Below are positions 59,712 through 64,000 of a stretch of DNA of 64,000 nt, piece by piece (position 1 is the first letter of the stretch; each line of letters begins with the position of its first letter). The notes beneath the pieces were generated by a model. That model searched no databases. It worked only from the letters and a program-made list of their open reading frames with translations, and had not been told where the DNA came from. The position numbers were made by a program, and so were the translations under genes. Source of the stretch: Nocardia araoensis NBRC 100135 (GTDB taxonomy: Bacteria; Actinomycetota; Actinomycetes; Mycobacteriales; Mycobacteriaceae); the NCBI RefSeq assembly GCF_000308435.1, contig NZ_BAFR01000351.1:81015-145014 (forward strand), written 5' to 3'.

Positions 59712-61535
59712 TCAGATGTCCTCAGCGCCGTGCGCGACCAGCGGAGGCTCAGCGGGAGCGTGGGTGTCGTTTATGTCAGGGGCTGCGATCAGTGCTGTCT
59801 GCAGCATGGCGAGTAGTGCGGCTTTATCGTTTCCGCGGCACCGCAGGCTGATATGTCCGTCCGGTCGCACCAGGCACAGCGAGTCCGTGGCGGAATCGCC
59901 GTACATGTCGAAAATATCGTTGCTTTCGGCGACTACGGCATGGGTTGGCCCGGCCGCGCCAACCTCGTGGGTCAACCTCGATGCGCGAGGGAGTGCGCCT
60001 CGGTTGATCCTCCGCGGCGACCAGCCCAGCCACGATCGGCAGTGCCGGCGCTCTTCCCTGCGCCATGGGGGCCGCCACCGCCGGGTTGAGTCAGTCGAGG
60101 CGAGGGCCACCACTCGCAGTCGTCGACCGTAGGGCTGCGCAGCGTGCGCGGCCCATGCCGCCAGCGTGGACTGCGGATGCCGTTGCAAGACCAGCAGCGT
60201 GTAGCCCGGATGGCGCAGCAGGTCGTGAAGCCCCAGCGTCGGCGTGATGGCCACGGCAGGGGCGCGGTCTCCGGCTCTGAGGCCATCCAGTGGCAGTATG
60301 CCGGGAGGCTGAGCTATGACCGCGCGGTAGGAGTACGACAGTCCTGAAATTTGCTTTGCAGCAGCCTGTTTGAAGCCTGGTGCTCGGATGATCGCACGGC
60401 GGTCCTCCGTGGATTTGCCGTGCGCCATCGTGAAGCTGTGCAGCCTGTGGGTGACGTCGATGACCTGCTCGGCGACCGGCCTGCGCTCCGCCTCGTAGGT
60501 GTCCAGCACCTCCTCCGGAGCCTCGCCCGCCGCTACACCTGCGAGCTTATAGCCGAGGTTGAACGCGTCCTGGATTGCGGCGTTCATGCCTTGGCCACCA
60601 GCAGGTGAATGAACATGTGCGGCGTCGCCGCACAGGAAGATATTGCCGATGCGGTAGGCAGAGCTGACGCGCCGCCAGATCTCGAAAACAGTGGCCCACT
60701 TCGGCTTACCGAGCATGACGGCGCCGTCGAAGTGCCTGTCTATCGCCTGCTGAAACTCCGCGCGAGCGGCGGCGAGCTCGGGTTTGGCCCGCCGTGCGGG
60801 CGTGGGGTCGTGGATCAGGACACGGTAGTTGGTGGGAAGCTGCGCTTCGGTGGGCAACGGTGCCGTGAGCAGCATTTCCCCCCGATGGATGTCGTAATGG
60901 ATATCCGCGTCTTTGTGCGGAAGGCCAAACACCGGGACATCCATCATCCTCATGCTGCCGGTGTACTCATCGCCTCGGAAATCCAGCCCGAGGAGGGTGC
61001 GCACGGTGCTTCGCACTCCATCACATCCCACCAGCCAGTCAGGGTTCACGATCTCCGCTACGACCCGGCTGTCGGTGTCGGTGTGTGCAATGGTCGCGGT
61101 GATGCGTCCGCTGTCACTGGTGGTGAGGGCGCGTAGTTCGGTGTTCCACTCCACGAGAACGCCGCGTGTGGCAAGCTCGGCACGCAGAACGCTCTCCAAG
61201 CGGTCCTGCTCAAGCAGGAGGATGCCCGGATACCGGTGACTCAATCGCTCGAAAGCGAGCCGCTCCGCCTCATGTTCGTCCCCCTCGAAATGGAAGACCA
61301 TACCACCGCTCCAGATGCCCATATCCAGCAATGGCGCGACGATCCCCGCCCTGTCGTATCCTTCCAATGTTCGTATGTGGACGGTGAACGATCTTGATGT
61401 CGTGGCAGGACCGGACCTTTTGTCGATTACGCGACATGGCACACCCCAGCGCAGCAACTCGAGGGCGAGAGTCAAACCCGCTGGCCCAGCACCAACGATC
61501 AGAATCGCATCACGCGAGACAGCGGCTTGTGACAT
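59712..61535 (-). CDS. FAD-dependent aromatic monooxygenase in the island
   Basis: 607-aa class A flavoprotein monooxygenase of the PheA/TfdB and polyketide-hydroxylase group. The FAD motif LIVGAGPAGLTLAL is at 12-25, the DG motif GCDGVRSTVR near 172, and LCGDAAHVHSPAGGQGMN near 305, followed by a thioredoxin-like C-terminal domain (LVRPDGHISLRC). Residues 480-530 are unusually Arg/Trp-rich (RRWRPPWRREERRHCRSW) and may reflect compensating frameshifts. The ATG at 61535 has GAAGGA upstream. The substrate is probably an aromatic compound or polyketide, and a cargo role (resistance or catabolism) is plausible. Confidence 0.85.
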   Translation of the reverse strand: MSQAAVSRDAILIVGAGPAGLTLALELLRWGVPCRVIDKRSGPATTSRSFTVHIRTLEGYDRAGIVAPLLDMGIWSGGMVFHFEGDEHEAERLAFERLSHRYPGILLLEQDRLESVLRAELATRGVLVEWNTELRALTTSDSGRITATIAHTDTDSRVVAEIVNPDWLVGCDGVRSTVRTLLGLDFRGDEYTGSMRMMDVPVFGLPHKDADIHYDIHRGEMLLTAPLPTEAQLPTNYRVLIHDPTPARRAKPELAAARAEFQQAIDRHFDGAVMLGKPKWATVFEIWRRVSSAYRIGNIFLCGDAAHVHSPAGGQGMNAAIQDAFNLGYKLAGVAAGEAPEEVLDTYEAERRPVAEQVIDVTHRLHSFTMAHGKSTEDRRAIIRAPGFKQAAAKQISGLSYSYRAVIAQPPGILPLDGLRAGDRAPAVAITPTLGLHDLLRHPGYTLLVLQRHPQSTLAAWAAHAAQPYGRRLRVVALASTDSTRRWRPPWRREERRHCRSWLGWSPRRINRGALPRASRLTHEVGAAGPTHAVVAESNDIFDMYGDSATDSLCLVRPDGHISLRCRGNDKAALLAMLQTALIAAPDINDTHAPAEPPLVAHGAEDI

Positions 61536-61702
61536 GGTGATCCTTCGTGCGGTGCCCGTAGCGTCCAGCGGCAAGGGAGCGCTCACCGGCTTCGGATGGC
61601 GCCCTTTCGTCGCGGGAGTTGTGGTCGTTAGCGCGACTCTCACACGCACGCAATGAAGATGGAATGCGGAATGACCGGCAGATACCTACCGAGGTCACTT
61701 AC

Positions 61703-63235
61703 CTATGTCACATCGTCAGGATTCGAAGCTGAAGGCCGTTCTCGTGCTGCGGCGTCGATTCTGGGCATGAGATGTGCAGGAATGCTCGCCGCTACGTCTT
61801 TTCGCGAATTGATCTTCAGCTTCTGGAATATCGCCGCGACTTGCGCGTCGATCGTTCGCCGGGAGACGCCTCGACGTGCGGCGATGGCACGATTCGTGTA
61901 CTCGGCAGCAATCAGGATGGCGATCTCGAGCTGGGGTTCCGATAGAGTGCGCCACGGCTCGGGTGCAGGCAGCGGCGCGAAGTTCATAGTCAGTTCGCGC
62001 AGAGCCACGCGGTGCACCTCGTTGTTCACAGGGTCGAGACGAGCGCCGCGTTTCTCGGCATCCGCGTATGCGGCAGCACCGAGCACCTTGCGGGATACCG
62101 CGGCGGCCTGGCGCGACTGGTCAGCGAACGACCCCATCGATGCGATGTCGATGCCCAGGCGCGTTCGTACGGCGCCCATGCCCCCAGTGAGGTAGGCGAT
62201 CTCCCTTGCCAGAGATGGATTCTGAGGGTGGCTGCTGCCGTTGTTTGTGATGAGGGCTGCCAATGCCCAAATCCGCAGCTCGACCGCCCACGCCGCACCC
62301 CACTGATCACGAACGGACAGCTGATGACGCAAGGCGTCATCCAGGATCGCCAACGCCGCGTTGGGATCGCCATGCTTGAGTAGGGCGACGGCCCGGCTGA
62401 GCTCAGCCCACGAAGCCGCCCACCGTGCGCCCGATACTTGCGCTTGCTCAAGGCAACGCTCGGAAATCGCGTGAGCTTGTTCCGATGATCCGAGCAGGGC
62501 CGCCGCGAAGCCGGCGAACATGCCGGCCATCATCTCGCCGCCGCGATTGCCGAGATCACGGAACTTGTCACAGGCCCGCTCGAGCACTGCGATTGCTCTC
62601 GGATCCCGATCGCGCATCACCATTTCTGTGCCACGGGCCAAATCCAGTCGCGGAGGAAGGCCGAAGTCGATTTCAGGGTGCTTGCGCCAGCTGGCCATGT
62701 CGGTATCGGGAATGCAGTCGGCGACGCAGTCCTCGATCATACGATGAGCGTCTTGCCCTTGCCGCACGGCAAGCCACGCGATCACCGACTTGGCAGATAC
62801 CTGCAGCGCAGTCGGCTGTGGGCTGAGCGTTTCGGTGGCATGCAGACACCGCTCCGTCAATCGCCGGATATCGTGGATTCTGCCTTGTACGAAGGGGACA
62901 CGGAGAGCTATCAGTCCGATACAGATTTCCAGACCCGCCTCGGCTGTGCTGGGCGAAGAGCGGGAGACCTCGTGGGTGTTCTGCATGGTGGGCAGGCCGG
63001 TCCCGATGTCGAGGAACTGGCGGATGCCCTGTTCCCCGGCGAGGTAGCGCACCGCGCGGATGAGGAACTGGCGCGACTGCACCGCCATGGTGGTGATGTC
63101 CGGATCGACCTCGATCCCGGCGTCGCCTGCGATGCGGTCGATCTCGTAATAGTCCTTACCGCCCATCCAGTAGTTCCAGATCCGCGCGGAGTGGGGGATG
63201 TCGGTTCGGATGAGGGGGCTGTGGTCTTCGGGCAT
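61703..63235 (-). CDS. Chimera: DUF574 methyltransferase N-terminus + LuxR-type regulator
   Basis: 510-aa open frame made of two unrelated pieces. Residues 1-90 are the beginning of a DUF574 (SAV2177-type) SAM methyltransferase (SARIWNYWMGGKDYYEIDR, then FLDIGTGLPTMQNTHEV), ending in motif I. Residues 91-510 are the C-terminal part of a large LuxR-type regulator: helical TPR-like repeats (WAASWAELSRAVALLKHG) and a LuxR HTH at about 431-485 (TNRAIAARRGVSRRTIDAQVAAIFQKL, core GVSRRTIDAQVAAIFQKL). The regulator's N-terminal ATPase domain is absent. The switch at about 62965 coincides with the island edge. Whether the chimera is functional is unknown; the frame is intact. Confidence 0.8.
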   Translation of the reverse strand: MPEDHSPLIRTDIPHSARIWNYWMGGKDYYEIDRIAGDAGIEVDPDITTMAVQSRQFLIRAVRYLAGEQGIRQFLDIGTGLPTMQNTHEVSRSSPSTAEAGLEICIGLIALRVPFVQGRIHDIRRLTERCLHATETLSPQPTALQVSAKSVIAWLAVRQGQDAHRMIEDCVADCIPDTDMASWRKHPEIDFGLPPRLDLARGTEMVMRDRDPRAIAVLERACDKFRDLGNRGGEMMAGMFAGFAAALLGSSEQAHAISERCLEQAQVSGARWAASWAELSRAVALLKHGDPNAALAILDDALRHQLSVRDQWGAAWAVELRIWALAALITNNGSSHPQNPSLAREIAYLTGGMGAVRTRLGIDIASMGSFADQSRQAAAVSRKVLGAAAYADAEKRGARLDPVNNEVHRVALRELTMNFAPLPAPEPWRTLSEPQLEIAILIAAEYTNRAIAARRGVSRRTIDAQVAAIFQKLKINSRKDVAASIPAHLMPRIDAAARERPSASNPDDVT

Positions 63236-63305
63236 GGAGTATGGGCTCCTACACGGGGTGAGAGTTCGAGTGACCGCTCGAGACGGCGGCCTCGTTGAAG
63301 AAGAG

Positions 63306-64000
63306 TCAGCGGCGCGGAAGATGCGTCACGTTGCCGCGCTCGTGGGGTTTGAAACCGACGCCGCCGAGCAGCAGGCGTTCCTCGGTCAGCCGCGGCCGCA
63401 GCGCGGGGCCCATCGGCCACCAGTCGTCGAGTTCGACCAGACCGGGCTCGATCAGTTCCAGATCGCCGAAGTAGGAGGCGATCTGCTCCCTGGTGCGGTA
63501 CCAGCCGGAGCCGAGCCCCATTTCGGTGAAACGCCGTTGCAGCTCGATGGCCATCTCGTGCGCCTCGCCGCCGTCGGCGGGATCGTGGAAATGCGTGATC
63601 GCGACGTAGGATCCGGCGGGCAGCGCATCGATGTACCGGCGCATGATCCCCGCGGGATCGAGATCGTCGTCGACGTGGTGCAGGATGCCGCAGAGGATCA
63701 GCGCCAGCGGGCGGGTGAGGTCCAGGTGCTGGGTGGCCTCGGAGTGCGCGAGCAAGGTTTCCGGCGCGGTCAGATCCGCGGGCACGAAATGAGTGAACTC
63801 GTTGCGCTCGAGCAGGACCCGGCCGTGGATGTTGCACACCGGATCGTTGTCGACGTAGACCACGCGCGCCGCGGGGTTCTGCTGCTGGGCGATCTCGTGT
63901 GTGTTGCCGACGGTCGGCAGACCTGCGCCGATGTCGAGGAATTGGTCGATGCCGATGGTGCCGGCCAGATAGCGCACCACGCGGTGCAGCCAGCGGCGGT
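63306..64000 (-). CDS. DUF574/SAV2177-type SAM methyltransferase, N-terminus off the window
   Basis: The visible 230 residues are the C-terminal part of a DUF574 methyltransferase; the gene continues past 64000. Family blocks are FLDIGAGLPTVGNTHEIA (SAM motif I), VVYVDNDPV, ILCGILHHVDDD and YVAITHFHDPADGG, ending LLLGGVGFKPHE. It is a paralogue of the first 90 residues of the neighbouring chimera (RYLAGTIGIDQFLDIG against RYLAGEQGIRQFLDIG), so the two were a tandem pair before the island edge formed. DUF574 proteins are numerous in actinomycetes; their substrates are unknown. Confidence 0.9.
   Translation of the reverse strand, partial: RRWLHRVVRYLAGTIGIDQFLDIGAGLPTVGNTHEIAQQQNPAARVVYVDNDPVCNIHGRVLLERNEFTHFVPADLTAPETLLAHSEATQHLDLTRPLALILCGILHHVDDDLDPAGIMRRYIDALPAGSYVAITHFHDPADGGEAHEMAIELQRRFTEMGLGSGWYRTREQIASYFGDLELIEPGLVELDDWWPMGPALRPRLTEERLLLGGVGFKPHERGNVTHLPRR

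Larger units (their letters stand above)
56198..62965. mobile_element. Low-GC genomic island with tyrosine integrase
   Basis: Between a truncated enoyl-CoA hydratase and a truncated DUF574 methyltransferase lies about 6.8 kb of lower-GC sequence (57181-57240 is 53% GC by count, against 65% at 54001-54060). It carries a tyrosine recombinase, an AbrB-like protein, an HTH regulator, an FAD monooxygenase and a LuxR fragment, all on the minus strand. The two edges lie in different host genes, so simple insertion does not explain it; an adjacent deletion or more than one element is needed. No tRNA lies at either edge. AGAACACCCA at 56204-56213 and TGGGTGTTCT at 62973-62982 are an inverted 10-base match near the two edges. 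Confidence 0.6.

Noticed and set aside
59527..60132. 201-codon plus-strand frame in the island
   Set aside because: Mostly antisense to the FAD monooxygenase C-terminus; its Arg/Ser/Pro-rich second half shows the shadow origin.
1..64000. CRISPR arrays, rRNA, tRNA genes and classical riboswitches
   Set aside because: No regularly spaced repeats, no rRNA-like conserved blocks and no tRNA-like cloverleaf were noticed on either strand; the only structured repeats are the short operators listed.

Overview
The window is high-GC DNA from an actinomycete, most likely Nocardia or a close relative. The evidence is the density of TetR/MarR regulators, SDRs, F420/LLM oxidoreductases, P450s, a mycobacterial-type acyl-ACP desaturase, DUF2505/DUF1684 proteins and DUF574 (SAV2177-type) methyltransferases, together with many GTG starts, ATGA/GTGA overlaps and leaderless starts. 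No rRNA, tRNA or CRISPR array was seen.

Layout. 1-7.1 kb: housekeeping-type accessory genes (two TetR/target pairs, an Ere-family protein behind a promoter with two tandem operators, a dienelactone hydrolase, an NCS2 nucleobase permease). 7.1-10.8 kb: a divergent conflict-type module, namely a small helical/beta-motif protein opposite a caspase-STAND NTPase-TPR protein. 11-16.7 kb: a lesion-bearing leader gene, then a tightly overlapped aromatic-acid operon (FAH hydrolase, AMP ligase, DoxX, MhpA-like hydroxylase). 16.7-33.5 kb: a large glycan locus. Eleven minus-strand genes run from 29.2 to 16.7 kb and encode UDP-glucose dehydrogenase and a UDP-xylose-synthase-like enzyme, the ADP-heptose enzymes GmhA, HldE and a GmhB domain fused to a GT2, two GT9 heptosyltransferase-like enzymes, a carbamoyltransferase and two more glycosyltransferases. 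Four genes run divergently: ALDH, a pyruvyl-transferase-like protein and two GT2s. 33.5-47.5 kb: mixed genes, including an acyl-ACP desaturase, a lone SLATT-type 2TM protein, a MarR/SDR pair with a 30-bp palindrome, LLM oxidoreductases and a cyclase-family hydrolase.

47.8-55.6 kb: a co-directional lipid cluster (desaturase, ACP, CFA-type methyltransferase, P450, a 25-codon ORF, FAAL, hotdog thioesterase, P450, alpha/beta hydrolase). Its desaturase/ACP/FAAL trio recalls acyl-ACP tailoring systems. 55.6-63.2 kb: a lower-GC island with a complete tyrosine recombinase, an AbrB-like partner, an HTH regulator and an FAD monooxygenase. Its left side abuts an enoyl-CoA hydratase that has lost its N-terminus. 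Its right side ends inside a DUF574 methyltransferase gene, creating a methyltransferase/LuxR chimera. 63.3-64 kb: a second DUF574 methyltransferase leaves the window.

The strongest candidates for undescribed biology are the caspase/STAND module, the ADP-heptose plus UDP-xylose glycan locus with its GT2-GmhB fusion, the FAAL lipid cluster and the chimeric gene at the island edge. Functions are inferred from motifs and context only; no database search was run.
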